A stretch of 64,000 nucleotides of DNA from Vibrio neptunius (GTDB lineage: Bacteria > Pseudomonadota > Gammaproteobacteria > Enterobacterales > Vibrionaceae): the NCBI GenBank assembly GCA_019339365.1, contig CP079860.1:496001-560000 (forward strand). The letters run 5' to 3'. This document shows, one piece after another, positions 1-11,900 of the stretch. The stretch's first letter is position 1, and the number at the start of each line of letters is the position of its first letter. Position numbers and translations under genes: made by a program. The notes beneath the pieces are model-generated. The model was not told the DNA's origin. It saw only the letters and a list, made by a program, of their open reading frames with translations, and did no database searches.

Positions 1-980
1 ACACCAGCAGCACGGAAGTAGGTTTCTTCTTCCTGTAAGATACCCACTTTAGTCGCGATAACAGGTAGACCAGAAGCCAGCTTTTCCAGCGGTGCAAGAC
101 CAAATGTTTCCTCTCGGGAAAGAAAGACTCCAACATCAGAGTCTGCATAAACCTGCTTAATCTGTTCAACATTCATCGGGCCAAGCCAAGCCACTTTTTC
201 CGAAGCACCTAATTCTTCTGCCAGCATGTTAAGCTCTCTGGCATAATTCTCGTCGACAGGACCAATAATCTGTAGCTCAACATCAACTGTATTCGCTAAC
301 TGAGACAACAACCTGATGATCCGGTCGACTTGCTTGCGTGGTGAGATTAAAGAGCAAGTCACCAAACGTAATGTCTCTGACGTTGATCTTTTTGTTTGCT
401 TAAAGTAAACGTCATTCACCGGATTGCCCACCTTGTGCGCTTTTGCACGCAAAGCGTTTGGTAAAGAATCAAACAAGATATCACCAACATAAGTTAACCG
501 ATCCGCAGATCGTAAACTGAATGCTGGAAGCACGGTTTCAAAAATTAAGTTGTTGAGCCAACTACGACGTTTTCTAGCGACTTTGCCCAATGAGTGCAAG
601 GTAATCACAGAGTGAGCATTACCAGTTGGTAACAAAGGTAGACTCGGCAGGTGGCTGTGGATCACGTCAGGCTGAAAGCGACGAGCAAGCTCACGTAGCT
701 TAACGTTCTGAAAAACAAAGCCTGGTACAGGTACCCCTAGAATTTTCCCTTTGCTAGCAATGAAAGTGATATGAGTTCGCTCATTGAGCTGAATCCTTTG
801 GTTCAACTCTTGTTGAGAAGAACCTACCTTAATTGCCAGAATTTCATACTCAAAACCCTTAGGCGCGCTGAACTCAAGTGACTGAACTATTTGCTGACAG
901 ACGGAGTCAACGCCTCCGGCATTATCACTTCCCCATTTAAGGGTACTCAATGGCATCACTAGGAGGACTTTTTTCATCAT
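1..980 (-). CDS. Glycosyltransferase family 4 (GT-B), 3' part outside window
   Basis: The gene runs off the left edge; about 326 residues are readable from the start codon at 980. It begins MMKKVLLVMP and then has a Gly-rich acceptor-side loop (DNAGGVDSV). Later come the donor-side features of GT4 enzymes: a SPRKQVDRI stretch, then SREETFGLAPLEKLASGLP, which is the E-x7-E nucleotide-sugar signature (EETFGLAPLE). It should transfer a sugar from an activated donor onto a lipid-linked glycan at the inner face of the cytoplasmic membrane. It lies 62 nt downstream of wecC on the same strand, so it is probably the next gene of the same polysaccharide operon. An AAGG lies just before the tandem ATGs at 980 and 977, so either could be used. 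Donor and acceptor sugars cannot be told from sequence. Confidence 0.85.
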   Translation of the reverse strand, partial: MMKKVLLVMPLSTLKWGSDNAGGVDSVCQQIVQSLEFSAPKGFEYEILAIKVGSSQQELNQRIQLNERTHITFIASKGKILGVPVPGFVFQNVKLRELARRFQPDVIHSHLPSLPLLPTGNAHSVITLHSLGKVARKRRSWLNNLIFETVLPAFSLRSADRLTYVGDILFDSLPNALRAKAHKVGNPVNDVYFKQTKRSTSETLRLVTCSLISPRKQVDRIIRLLSQLANTVDVELQIIGPVDENYARELNMLAEELGASEKVAWLGPMNVEQIKQVYADSDVGVFLSREETFGLAPLEKLASGLPVIATKVGILQEEETYFRAAG

Positions 981-1000
981 CGAACCTTTAGCGAGAAGGC

Positions 1001-1036
1001 TCAGAGAGTGAATGACTGAGCCACTTCACTCTCTGA
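1001..1036. other. Perfect 12-bp hairpin between wecC and the glycosyltransferase
   Basis: TCAGAGAGTGAA (1001-1012) pairs perfectly with TTCACTCTCTGA (1025-1036) across a 12-nt loop. No T-run follows on the minus strand, so it is not a classical terminator. An mRNA stability or processing hairpin in the operon transcript is an inference. Confidence 0.5.
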
Positions 1037-1042
1037 CTCATA

Positions 1043-2284
1043 TCACGCCAGAACACCTCTTGTATCAATGACCACTTTCTTGCTGAAAGCGAGTTTGTCT
1101 GCGGCTTTGAACTGCTTATGATCGACAAGGACCACAACCACATTCGCTACTTCAAGAGCACGCTCCAGATCCATAAATTCAACTCCCGCTTTAACGAGGT
1201 TTTCAGGCAGCGAAGCAATGTTAGGCTCGACAGCGATCACCTGACCAACATTTTCATTGGCAAGCTGAGTGGTAATGTCCAGCGCAGGGCTCTCACGCAA
1301 GTCATCAATGTCCGCTTTAAACGCCAAGCCTAAACAAGCGATCACTGGCTTTTTAAATTCATCCGCGGCTTGTTTAACCTGATCAATCACCCAAAGAGGC
1401 TTGCCATCATTAACTTCACGAGCCATTGCAATCACTTTTGCTTCATCTGGGCAGCTGTTGACGATGAACCATGGGTCAACAGCGATACAATGTCCACCGA
1501 CACCAGGGCCTGGGTTAAGAATATTCACACGTGGGTGGCGATTAGAAAGCTTGATCAGTTCCCAAACATTGATCTTCAATTTTTCACAAATAAGGGACAG
1601 TTCATTGGCGAAAGCAATATTCACATCACGGAATGAGTTTTCAGTCAGCTTAGCCATTTCCGCCGTACGAGAATTCGTGAGAATACATTCTCCGCGCACA
1701 AAGGTTTGATAAAGTTCAACAGCACGCTTATTACAGGCATCGCTCATGCCGCCAATCACGCGATCGTTGCTCACCAGCTCCTGTAGGACATAACCCGGTA
1801 AAACACGCTCAGGGCAATGGGCAACTTTAATATCAGCAGCATCTCCACTTTGCTGTGGGAACGTCAGGTCAGGGCGAGCTTCTGCTAACCAGCCAGCCAT
1901 TTTTTCAGTAGCCCCCACTGGTGAGGTACTTTCCAGTACCACTAAGTTACCTTTTTCAAGTACTGGCGCAATCGCCTTAGCCGCACTCTCTATATAACTC
2001 AGATCTGGCTCGTGGTTCTCGCCTTTAAATGGTGTCGGAACCGCAACCATAAAGGCATCGGCGGCTTCAGGAACGGTTGTTGCCTTTAGTTTACCTGTCA
2101 TTACCGCACTGCGAACAACGATATCCAAATCCGGTTCAACAATATGGATCTCACCCTGATTAATGGTATCCACTGCATGCTGGTTGACATCAATACCGAT
2201 AACTTCAATTCCTCGAGAAGCGATCACCGCAGCGGTTGGCAAGCCGATGTAACCCAAGCCGACAACTGAAACCTTGTTAAACAT
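1043..2284 (-). CDS. wecC: UDP-N-acetyl-D-mannosaminuronate dehydrogenase (UDP-ManNAc 6-dehydrogenase)
   Basis: Oxidises UDP-ManNAc to UDP-ManNAcA with two NAD+, supplying an acidic sugar for surface polysaccharide. The 413-residue protein starts MFNKVSVVGLGYIGLP, with the Rossmann GLGYIG at 9-14. The catalytic cysteine is C266 in GPGVGGHCIAVDPW, and K212 in the AKLTENSFRD helix matches the family's active-site lysine. Length is as expected for WecC. The start at 2284 has AAGGA upstream; a longer reading to 2335 would overlap wecB and adds a non-conserved leader. It lies 17 nt after wecB, which makes its substrate, so the two form a pathway pair. No other wec genes for enterobacterial common antigen are visible, so the product probably feeds a capsule or O-antigen-like polymer. 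Confidence 0.95.
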   Translation of the reverse strand: MFNKVSVVGLGYIGLPTAAVIASRGIEVIGIDVNQHAVDTINQGEIHIVEPDLDIVVRSAVMTGKLKATTVPEAADAFMVAVPTPFKGENHEPDLSYIESAAKAIAPVLEKGNLVVLESTSPVGATEKMAGWLAEARPDLTFPQQSGDAADIKVAHCPERVLPGYVLQELVSNDRVIGGMSDACNKRAVELYQTFVRGECILTNSRTAEMAKLTENSFRDVNIAFANELSLICEKLKINVWELIKLSNRHPRVNILNPGPGVGGHCIAVDPWFIVNSCPDEAKVIAMAREVNDGKPLWVIDQVKQAADEFKKPVIACLGLAFKADIDDLRESPALDITTQLANENVGQVIAVEPNIASLPENLVKAGVEFMDLERALEVANVVVVLVDHKQFKAADKLAFSKKVVIDTRGVLA

Positions 2285-2301
2285 TGTGTGTTCCTTAATC
2301 T

Positions 2302-3420
2302 TTAAAGCGCTAAAATATCTGCAATTCTTTGGCAAGCCAGACCGTCACCATACGGATTGTGGGCCTGACTCATGGATTCATAAGCTGTTTGATCAGTCAA
2401 AAGCTGAGTTAGCTCGCGACAAATCAAATCGCTGTCCGTACCTACCAGTTTGACCGTTCCGGCTTCCACAGCTTCAGGTCTTTCAGTGGTATCTCGCATA
2501 ACCAAAACGGGTTTACCGAGAGATGGAGCCTCTTCCTGTATACCGCCAGAGTCCGTCAATATGATGTGAGCCTTATTCATCAGATAAACAAATGGCAGAT
2601 ACTGTTGAGGCTCGACTAAATGAATGTTTGGAATATTTTTGAGCAAGCGATTGACTGGTTCTTGTACGTTCGGGTTTAGATGAACCGGATACAAAATCTG
2701 GCAATCTGGATGACGCAATGCGGTATCAGACAGTGCCTGACAGATGCGTTCAAAACCGCCACCAAAGCTTTCTCTTCTATGGCCAGTCACCAAAATCAGT
2801 TTCTTGTCGGACTCAAGCATTGGGAACACACTGTCTAGTGTTGCTCTAAGATCTGCATCGTTTTCAATCTTGTCGCGGATCATGAACAGCGCATCGATAA
2901 CCGTGTTACCCGTGACGTGAACATCAGCCGCTGGTACGTTCTCATTAACGAGATTATTTTGTGATGTGTTGGTTGGTGCGAAATGGAAATTCGCTAGGCA
3001 ACCAGTGAGTTTCCGGTTTCCTTCTTCAGGCCATGGTGAGTAGATGTTTCCAGTTCGAAGACCAGCCTCAACATGGCCAACCTGAATTTGCTGGTAATAT
3101 GAGGCGAGCGTTGCGCCCAAAGTTGTTGCTGTGTCCCCGTGAACCAAAACCACATCAGGTTTAAACTCGCTGAGCACACCTTCCATACCTGTCAAAATCT
3201 TGGTCGTTACCGTTGTCAGTGTTTGACCCGGTTCCATGATATCAAGGTCATAATCGGGCTCTACGTGGAAGAGCTCTAATACTTGATGCAGCATCTCTCT
3301 GTGCTGTCCAGTGACACATACTTTGGTTTCAAATCGAGCATCACTTTTCATTTGGTGAACCAAAGGCGCCATTTTTATTGCTTCTGGTCGCGTCCCAAAC
3401 GTAATCAAAACCTTTTTCAC
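2302..3420 (-). CDS. wecB: UDP-N-acetylglucosamine 2-epimerase (non-hydrolysing)
   Basis: Interconverts UDP-GlcNAc and UDP-ManNAc in the cytosol, one step before WecC. The 372-residue protein has the family's FGTRPEAIK start and the expected active-site residues: D96 in VLVHGDTA, E118 in HVEAGLRT, E132 in WPEEGN, H214 in VTGHRRESF. The C-terminal UDP-binding signature [17 protein letters not shown] is followed by RDTTERPE. Length and motifs are canonical and nothing looks degenerate. It is followed after 17 nt by wecC and preceded by a 206-nt spacer with a nested hairpin after the Wzb-like phosphatase, so it may have its own promoter or be attenuated. Confidence 0.95.
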   Translation of the reverse strand: MKKVLITFGTRPEAIKMAPLVHQMKSDARFETKVCVTGQHREMLHQVLELFHVEPDYDLDIMEPGQTLTTVTTKILTGMEGVLSEFKPDVVLVHGDTATTLGATLASYYQQIQVGHVEAGLRTGNIYSPWPEEGNRKLTGCLANFHFAPTNTSQNNLVNENVPAADVHVTGNTVIDALFMIRDKIENDADLRATLDSVFPMLESDKKLILVTGHRRESFGGGFERICQALSDTALRHPDCQILYPVHLNPNVQEPVNRLLKNIPNIHLVEPQQYLPFVYLMNKAHIILTDSGGIQEEAPSLGKPVLVMRDTTERPEAVEAGTVKLVGTDSDLICRELTQLLTDQTAYESMSQAHNPYGDGLACQRIADILAL

Positions 3421-3535
3421 AACACTTGTTCCCTGAATTTAGCCAAGAATCATTTATCGCTGCCGATAAAACTTAAAATAAAATTTGCCCAACTGAACCT
3501 GCGCTCAGCCAGACAAAAAGAAAAATACGAGAAAT

Positions 3536-3607
3536 AAAAATGAGCCTTATAACGATGAAAAACAGGATATCAATGAATAAACCATCGTTCTGGCGCGTCT
3601 CATTTTT
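3536..3607 (-). terminator. Nested hairpin in the wzb-wecB spacer, possible attenuator
   Basis: Two nested stems are visible. The outer one is AAAAATGAG (3536-3544) with CTCATTTTT (3599-3607); the inner one is AACGATG (3551-3557) with CATCGTT (3583-3589). Read on the minus strand, the outer stem closes with CTCATTTTT, so an RNA from wzb would end in a U-run like a weak intrinsic terminator. The loop is long (about 25 nt), which lowers confidence. Confidence 0.35.
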
Positions 3608-3626
3608 AATAACTGGGCAACTAATT

Positions 3627-4100
3627 TTATGCCGCTGTTGACGTTATATAATTGAGTACGTCGTCGCTGCCTTGTTCAATCAGTTCAAACACTTTCTGGT
3701 GACGAATTCGACTCCCCTTGTAAGGATCAGGGATTTCATTTTCATCAATATCTGAATACGAAAGGAACAGAGCAAGCTTGTTTCTGTACTCCCTAGGACA
3801 GAGGTCATACAATGCGGCAAGATTGGCTCTATCTGCTGCTAACACCATGTCATAGTGAGAAAAATCTTCTTTCTTTACCTGAGTAGCCGTCAAGCCATTT
3901 AGGCTGTAGCCATACTTATCCGCCAAAGCTTGCACTTGTTTGTCTGGTGAGTTACCAACCTGATCACGAATTGTTCCTGCACTGGCAATATTAACAACGA
4001 TGCCACGCTGCTGTGCTTTTGTTTTCAGAACAACTTCAGCGAGTGGTGAGCGGCATATATTGCCCATACAGACAACAAGGATAGAAGGCAAACTTCCCAT
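3627..4100 (-). CDS. wzb: Low-molecular-weight protein tyrosine phosphatase (Wzb/Etp type)
   Basis: A cytosolic phosphatase of 157 residues. The P-loop C11-MGNIC-R17-S gives the CX5R(S/T) signature, and the general-acid loop is D125-P-Y127 in NEIPDPYKGS. In polysaccharide loci such enzymes dephosphorylate the Wzc-type tyrosine autokinase that governs chain polymerisation and export. No wza or wzc is in the window, so the partner must lie elsewhere and the symbol rests on context. It is the most upstream gene of the minus-strand polysaccharide block. The ATG at 4100 sits at the usual distance before the P-loop. Confidence 0.85.
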   Translation of the reverse strand: MGSLPSILVVCMGNICRSPLAEVVLKTKAQQRGIVVNIASAGTIRDQVGNSPDKQVQALADKYGYSLNGLTATQVKKEDFSHYDMVLAADRANLAALYDLCPREYRNKLALFLSYSDIDENEIPDPYKGSRIRHQKVFELIEQGSDDVLNYITSTAA

Positions 4101-4511
4101 AATGACTAACCAATTTTATATATTATTGTTGCAAACTATAAATCGGCTATAGGTTATCTTATCGGTGTTATCGAAGTTGTCTCAATTTTGAGTATGCAAA
4201 GCATTTAGCAAAGATAAATTTAAGCATTAACTCTAATCATACTCCGTTGTAATTTGATCCTAATCCCTTGCGCCAAAGAGACGCTCAATCTTCCAACAAC
4301 TTATTGTTACTTAGCCATGGGCTATCTATATCGTTTTATTTATGTGATAAAAATGTTGAAAACCAGTAATTTAAATTGATATCTCTGTGAGCAACATCTT
4401 AGAACGTCCTTTCCATTCTAGCTGATCCATATTGTGTGACAGTTAACTAAGAAATTTATCCTTCAGCTTCTGACAATAACCTTATCCATAATAGTTCTAA
4501 GGAAATCCTCT
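4101..4511. other. 411-bp divergent intergenic region, no gene seen
   Basis: AT-rich spacer between the phosphatase (minus) and the C4-dicarboxylate transporter (plus). It must hold promoters for both. I saw AAGGA nine bases before the transporter ATG and only a half match to a CRP site near 4341 (TGTGATAAAAATGTTG). I found no convincing operator, RNA gene or small ORF. Confidence 0.5.
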
Positions 4512-5841
4512 ATGTTGTATGTTGAGTTTCTCTTCCTGTTGTTGATGCTCTATATCGGTTCACGCTACGGGGGAATCGGTTTAGGCGTTGTGTCAGGAAT
4601 TGGGTTGGTCATTGAAGTCTTCATCTTTAAGATGCCCCCCACATCACCACCTGTAACCGTCATGTTGATCATTCTTGCAGTCGTGACTTGTGCATCTATC
4701 TTAGAAGCTGCTGGTGGTCTGAAGTATATGTTGCAGGTGGCCGAAAGGCTCCTGCGCAAGAATCCTAAACGCGTCACACTCATCGCCCCTTTTGTCACTT
4801 ACTCAATGACTTTTCTCTTGGGTACTGGCCATGCTGTCTATTCCATCATGCCTATCATTGGCGATGTGGCCCTAAAGAATGGCATTCGTCCTGAGCGACC
4901 GATGGCTGCTTCTTCAGTGGCTTCTCAGATAGCGATTACCGCATCACCTATATCTGCAGCTGTGGTCTACTACCTCGCTCAGCTTGCCGATATTCAGCAT
5001 GACATCACTTTGCTATCCATCCTGATGGTGACAGTTCCTGCAACACTGTTTGGTACTCTGCTGATGTCTCTCTACAGCCTGAAGCGAGGAAAAGAGCTGA
5101 ACGATGACCCAGAGTATCAAGCGAGGCTCAAAGATCCCGAATGGCGCAAGCGCATCGACAGCACAACCGCTACATCTCTCGACGAAGTATTGCCAACTTC
5201 AGCACGTAACGCAGTCCTCATTTTTCTCGCCTCGATCGTCACCATTGTCATTATTGCGATGGTGCCGGAAATTCGTACTATCGTTGAAGGCGATAAGCCA
5301 ATAAAAATGTCAGTCATCATCCAGATGATGATGCTGTGTTTTGGTGGTGTAATCTTGCTGGCAACCAAAACCGACCCCCGAGATGTCCCCAACGGCGTGG
5401 TTTTTAAGTCTGGTATGGTCGCCGCTATTGCCATCTTTGGTATTGCATGGATGTCCGACACTTACTTTAAATATGCCATGCCTCAATTTCGATCAGGTAT
5501 CGTTGAAATGGTGACCAGCTACCCTTGGACATTCGCTCTGGCGCTGTTCATCGTTTCTGTTGTGGTCAACTCACAAGCAGCAACTGCTCGTATGATGCTC
5601 CCTGTCGGTCTCGGGCTCGGCCTCAGATCCTGCCCTATTGATTGGTTTGATGCCTGCCGTTTATGGCTATTTCTTCATCCCGAATTACCCTTCGGATATC
5701 GCCACGGTGAACTTTGATACTTCCGGGACAACCAAAATCGGTAAGTGGTATTTCAACCATTCATTTATGTCTGTCGGCTTGATAGGTGTGATTGGGGCAT
5801 GCTGCCTGGGATATGTGCTAGGTCAGGTTGTTATCGGTTAA
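4512..5841 (+). pseudogene. DcuA/DcuB-family anaerobic C4-dicarboxylate transporter, frameshifted near the C-terminus as read
   Basis: Inner-membrane antiporter family for fumarate, succinate, malate and aspartate. The first frame runs from 4512 to 5717 with family landmarks such as the LLRKNPKRVT loop, the ERPMAASSVASQIAITASP stretch and VNSQAATAR. It then departs into unrelated residues. The conserved ending (IGLMPAVYGYFFIPNYPSD, then SGTTKIGKWYFNHSF) is in the next frame and stops at 5841. Removing one G at about 5619-5620 restores GLGLASDPALLIGLMPA and a 442-residue protein, the normal family length. This is therefore either a very recent mutation or a sequencing error. Features are intermediate between DcuA and DcuB, so no symbol is given. 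AAGGA precedes the ATG. Confidence 0.85.
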
Positions 5842-5857
5842 AAGCATGAGATAAAAC

Positions 5858-5900
5858 AAAGCGCCCTCAACCTAGCCTGAACAAGGTTGAGGGCGCTTTT
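5858..5900. terminator. Bidirectional intrinsic terminator
   Basis: AAAGCGCCCTCAACCT pairs with AGGTTGAGGGCGCTTT across a 10-nt loop, with T-runs reading out in both directions. It lies between the convergent dicarboxylate transporter and the adhesin and can serve both. Confidence 0.92.
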
Positions 5901-5910
5901 CTATCCAGAA

Positions 5911-8900
5911 TTACTGATCGTGGATGATAATGTGCTGATCAAGCAAGGTCGATATAATTTGCGAGGAATCCATGCTGTTGAAGTCAATTTGTTGACCTAA
6001 ATCCTCCACCAGAATGGTTTGCTCTCCATTTCCATTGCCATCAGGGTGCACTTTAAGTTCAATATCATCTCCATCAACTAACTTTGCATCCAAATGGGAC
6101 AGTAAAGTATCCATATCCACATTCGCTTGCTTCAGTTCAGGTAACACTTCACGCAGGTCAATCTGATCTCCTTCAGCAATACTGAAATCGGTAATAGTGT
6201 CCGTCGCACCATCATCAATTTCATGCCAAATAAAGGTATCTTCACCAGTTCCACCTGTCAGAATATCTGAACCTAAACCACCATCAAGAATATCGTCACC
6301 AGCGCCGCCCAGTAAGGTGTCATCGCCAGCACCACCGATGAGAGTATCATTGCCAGTGCCTCCTTCGATTCGATCGTCACCGGAACCGGCCTGCAACTCG
6401 ATACCTTCGTCACTTCCCAATAGCTGGTTATCTTCGCTAGAGGAAGAAACATCAATATCGGAGGTATCATTGGTCACGTTAAGGTTGATATCAATAGGTG
6501 CTGATTCAGCCATAGAACTATCCGTTTCAGTCGACACCGCGGTCAATTGAATGGTATGCGAGCCTTCCTGAACACCAACGATAGAGACGCTATCAATATC
6601 GTCTGCTGGCACCACGACTTTGCCACCTACTGGAACGAGTGTTCCTGACGATGTTTCCACCGTCGCTCCTGCAGGGAGGCCCGATAACTCAAGAGAGAGA
6701 ACTTCATGGACATCCGTGAGTGCCGCAACGATCCCCAATAGAGCGATACCATTATTGCTTGCTGTTAGGCTGGCATTAATGTTCTTCACATAATTGTTAT
6801 CCGCCGCAATCGATAGGGTTGGCGCGTTGGCAACAGGCGTAATCGTGATCGGTTTTTGCGTTGTCTCAGACATCACCATACCTGAAGGGTTACCTGAATC
6901 CGTCGCGGTAATGGTAAGCATCACACTGTCAGATGACGCGTGCGTCGCATCAAAGGTTACGCCAGTGCCTGCAGATGGAGAGTCCAACAGTGCATTCAGT
7001 TCTCCAATGGTGCCCGTCAATGTAATTGAACTGCCTGACGGCGGAGTTGCTGTGATTGAAGAACCTGCAGGTAGGGTGACATTCAGTTGTCCAAAATCGA
7101 CACTGAGCGTGACTGTCATAGCATCATTAGCAAATGCGTCGACATAGTCTGCATCACTAACGGAGATTCCACTGAGCAACTGGCCCGAAGACTCATTGAC
7201 GAGGGTCGTAATGTCGTCCACATCAATCTCAGGCTTATCATTTACTCCAATCACAGACAGTGAAACCGTGCCTGTATCTTGAAGGAAGTCATTGACCCCG
7301 TTCGTTGTACCATTGTCCTCAATGGTATAGCTGATGGACACATCACCATTAAAGTCATCTGCTGCCGTAAACGTCCAAGAAACACCGTCAGGGTTAAGAG
7401 TCAGCGTACCTTGCTCTGCGGGAACCGAGATGGACTTCACCACCAAATCATCACCATCAATGTCATTGCTAGCAGCAATCAGTTGCGCAGCGGTAATCTG
7501 AATACTGCCTTCTTCAAGAATATCCCCTAGATCAAGATCACCCGCTTGAGGCTCATCATTGACTTCAGAGACATGAATCACCAATGACGTTTCGTTGGTA
7601 TTTGAGGTATCTGGGTTTGCAGCATCCACCGAACCCACATTGCCGTGATCGTCGATGTGGGCCGTCACATTAACGCCATCAGTGTCGATCAAATCATTGC
7701 TGTTTTCATCTGGCTTGAACGTGACGAGGTCTTGAGCAAGAGCCGAATTGATATCAGCGACTTTACCCGTAATTGTCACAGTCTGACCGGATACATCCAC
7801 CGAGACAGTGAGTCCATTGTTCGAAGCTATCGTGGTATTTTGGAATAACTCACCGCTGTCTACATTTAAAGTCAACGTGTATTGCGCATCAGGATCATCA
7901 AGGCTAGAGTCAACATCGGACACAGTGAAGCCTTTAATCGTCACGACAGTATCTTCTGCGGTCTGGATATCAGCAATATTGTTGAACTCTGGGCGGTCAT
8001 TCACCGCTTCAACATCAACATCGACATTAAAGACCTGATTCGTTGTCGGGCCGAGATATTCATTGCCATCTGCGTCTTTGTCCACTGACTGGACGGTAAT
8101 TTTCAGGCGGTCTTCATTCCAAGTTCCTTTGTTATGGTCCCCAGAATTAAACACAATCTTATCGACTTCCTGAGCATCGACACGTAGCTCCCATTTACCA
8201 TTGCCTAGATTGGTTGCAGGTGTCACACCATCTGGATAGTAAATCGTCGCACCATCCGGTACTTGCTCAACAGTGATTAACAATGTTTCGGGCTGATCCT
8301 GAGCAGAATCACCCGGTAACAGATCGGTTTTATCAACGATACTCGCGTTGATAGCAATGTCGATGTTCTCACCTTCATTACCAGTCACGCTGCTTGTTGG
8401 GTCAATGTCTACCACATCGCCAACAGGGATAACATCAATGGTGAATTGCCCTTGATGTGCAGTCGGCGCTTGTAACAGATGCTCTTGAGTGAACACGGTA
8501 ATGCCAATATCGGCAGTGCCACTGAAATGCTCTGCTGGGCGAATCGAAATCGCTGACAGATCGATTTCTGTAGCGCTCGGGTCTGTCAATTGAATGACCC
8601 ATTCACCACCACCACTGTTCTTAACGACAAAGTCAGATGAAGTACTGGTTACCGTAAAGTCATCAGGCACACCCGTTAGTTTGGCTGAAAGGAATTGCTC
8701 TGAGCCATCCGTGTCATTCAATGCGAGCGACAATCCAGAGCCACCTGAAGTGAGAGAAATGTCGGTATCTTCATCACCAACCACAACGATATTGTCCGCT
8801 ACGGTTGGCATAGTGACAGGGTCTAGGACCGGCGTGATATCAATGTCCACGTTCTGCGTGAAGGTGCGCGCACTACCCGTATTAGAAACTTGCGTCGTAC

Positions 8901-11900
8901 CTGTGGTGTCGAAAGTGGTTTGGTCGACCACAGTGCCTTTCACAGTAAAGGAGATTGAATTACCACTGCTATCCGTCGGATAGTTTTCTTTAGGAACAAA
9001 GTACAAGCCATCCAATGCCGCCTGAATGACCGCAGGATCGCTAGAATCAACGACAAACACACTGCTGTCTGGCTGAATCGGGTCGCCATTCACATCAGCG
9101 AAATAACCCAAGCTGGAATCAGGTAACGTGATTTCAACTCTCGTCAGTGTTTCTTGGCCTTGGTGACTATCGTTGCGAACATCTGCCAAATCAATATCAA
9201 GAGCTAACTTAATAAGATTATCTTCCAGTGCATTAGCGTCCAGCTGAGTACCCGTGCCTTTTTCAACTGAAGTCGCACTCAGGCTTATTTCAGGAGTGAC
9301 ATCGCTGTCAAGAGGCTGCCCCTGCTCGCCCGCTCCCGACGCGATATCAACGACCGGTGTCACAGCGACAGGGATATTAAGCTCAACACGATTCTCATCA
9401 CCTGACGCTTTATCCGTGGTGACGAAGGTAATCGGCAAGTTGAAGTCACCTGCATAATCTTCAGGCAGTTCTAGTTTGAGGCCATCAGGAATAGAAATAC
9501 TGCCATCAGGGTTGACGGTTGCCTCAAACAGATAAAGATTATTGGCAAAATCGTACTCAGCCCCAATGACCTTCAGACCACTGACTTCTGCCGGAATATC
9601 GCTCGGGTCGATCACAATGGTGAACTGGTCCGCGACATTATCCGCAGTACTCACATTGCTACCATCGACACCAATTTGAACAACATTGCCTATTTGACTA
9701 CTAAGGTCAACGTAGTTGTCTTCGACTCCCGTGATAATGGCGTCTGGAGTAGTCACTTGCTCAATCACTGCTGCTTCGCTGTTTTGACCAGCGACACTGC
9801 TAGGGAATGTCAGATCTATCGTGGTCGATTTTTCACTGACAGGTCCATTTTCGTTTTCATCCCCCTTGTCGTAGACTTCAGCGACAAATTCAACCTTCAA
9901 GGTGCTGCTTGGTAGACCGTTGCTATCGGTATAATTTAAACCGTTAGGTGCAACGATACTGAAGTTTTCTTCGTTGGTCACTGTCCAAGAGCCATCACCA
10001 TTATTCACAGCACCTGTGACGAACAGTTGATCCAAATCGTCGCCTGAAATCCCAACAAAACGAACCACCACTTCTTTGACTAGTTCATCCGAACTCGGAT
10101 CAAGATCTTCAAAGACAATAACATTCGCATCACCATTTTGATCGTTGATAGTGAAGTCTATACGACCATCATCATCCGTATCGTCAATCGTGGTAACAAC
10201 GGCATTATTAGATTTGACTTGAAGATCACCATCACTCTCGATAATTGGCCTAACTACAACGGTGAGTGAACCCGTCACTTCTTTAGGGGCTACACTGTCC
10301 CCATTATTATCGGCGTCATGCTCTTCGATGACCAATTTGGTCTGTAAATTCATGTCGACGCTAGAGTCTTCTGGTGGCTTAACACGCACCACAGGTTGGT
10401 TGGCGTTTTCATCCAAACCAGTGATGGTTAAAGTATTGGTAACATCATCATAAATCGCGGTGCCGCCTGTGTAGTTAGCCACTGGAACGCCATCAATCGT
10501 AATTTCAACACCGTCAGGGAAACCAGAAATAGTAATGGATGAGACGAACTCATAATCACGATCATTGGTATCTGGTGCTCTGTCAGGGTTCTCTGCATTT
10601 GGCAGATTCCAAGGGACGACAATAAAGCTGTCTTCGTTACCTGTAGAAGTCCTGGTGTAAGCGTCATCACTACCACCAGCGTCAATGACAGGAACCACTT
10701 TAACTAGGATGCTACCATCCACTTCTCTAATATGCCCATCGTTCTCCGTCACGATGACTTTGGTCGTGATATTGATGTCTTCCGTCGAATGTTTTGGCGG
10801 TTCAACCGTAATACCTGAACGGTATTGCTCCTGCGTAATATTGGCCTGATAAATTGGGCCATTAGCATCACTACCTACATATACCAAGTCAATTGCACCA
10901 CCATTACTGTCGTACAATTGAACACCATCCGGAATATCTGAGAGAAGCACCGTTATCGATTCAGAGTTATCACTGACACCATCTTTTTCTTCGCCAGATA
11001 AGACAGCAAAGCTCAACTCAATACTGGAGTTTTCATTGATGACAACCTGTGCACCTGCATTACCATTGCCGTCTGTGTAGCTGTACCAAGTATCAAGCAC
11101 AGCACCAGTATCAGGCACATCAGGTATATCTGGGATGTAAGGGATATCAGCAACACCTTTGACAGACACGTGAACGGTTTTACCTGCCCCCATGTCGACC
11201 ACATTGGTCACCTGGGATCCGTCGCCAAGCGTTGCGGTATCTTTCACCACACCTGTCGCTTCAAAGGTAAAGTTCTCGTTGGAATGTAATGGTGGCTGAA
11301 TCTCTACCTTGTCTAAGTCAGATTGTGCAATCTCATAGTAGCTCCCACTGCCATCGGTGATCAGTGGTAGCGGATCACCTGAACTCACCCAACGAACTTC
11401 AAATCCAGCTAGCGGCTGACCATTTTCGTCAGTGAAATCAGACAAACGAACATACAGTACTTCAGAGGTATCTCCCGGAGTATCGATATCAACCGTTGAG
11501 TTAAGCGTGATGACTTTGTCGAGTGTAAACGGTTCATGATCTGCTTCTGGATCGATTGTGTTCTGGCTCGCTGCATTATCCTCAAAAATGGCTATCCGAT
11601 TGACGGAGAAACTGCTGTCATCTGCTACTGGCGTAACATTAAACACCAGCTCTTGCACCACGGATTCTGCTGAGTCTTTACCTGAAACTGCATTGGAGTC
11701 TTCTTCAGTCAACGCTTTGGCGTCAAACTTAATCGCTCCAGAAAAGTTATCCCTCGGATTTAGCTGAACATTGTTGATATCGTCAGAGCTGATCAAATAA
11801 ACACCCGGCGATGACTCTGCAATAACGTTGCCTGATGCATCCAGTAACTCAAACTCGCCTTGACCTTGAGTCACTTCAAGACGGTAAGTAATCGTCTCTG

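Noticed and set aside
4341-4357. Possible CRP site upstream of the C4-dicarboxylate transporter (TGTGATAAAAATGTTG)
   Set aside because: Only the first half fits; the second lacks TCACA. No FNR site was found either.
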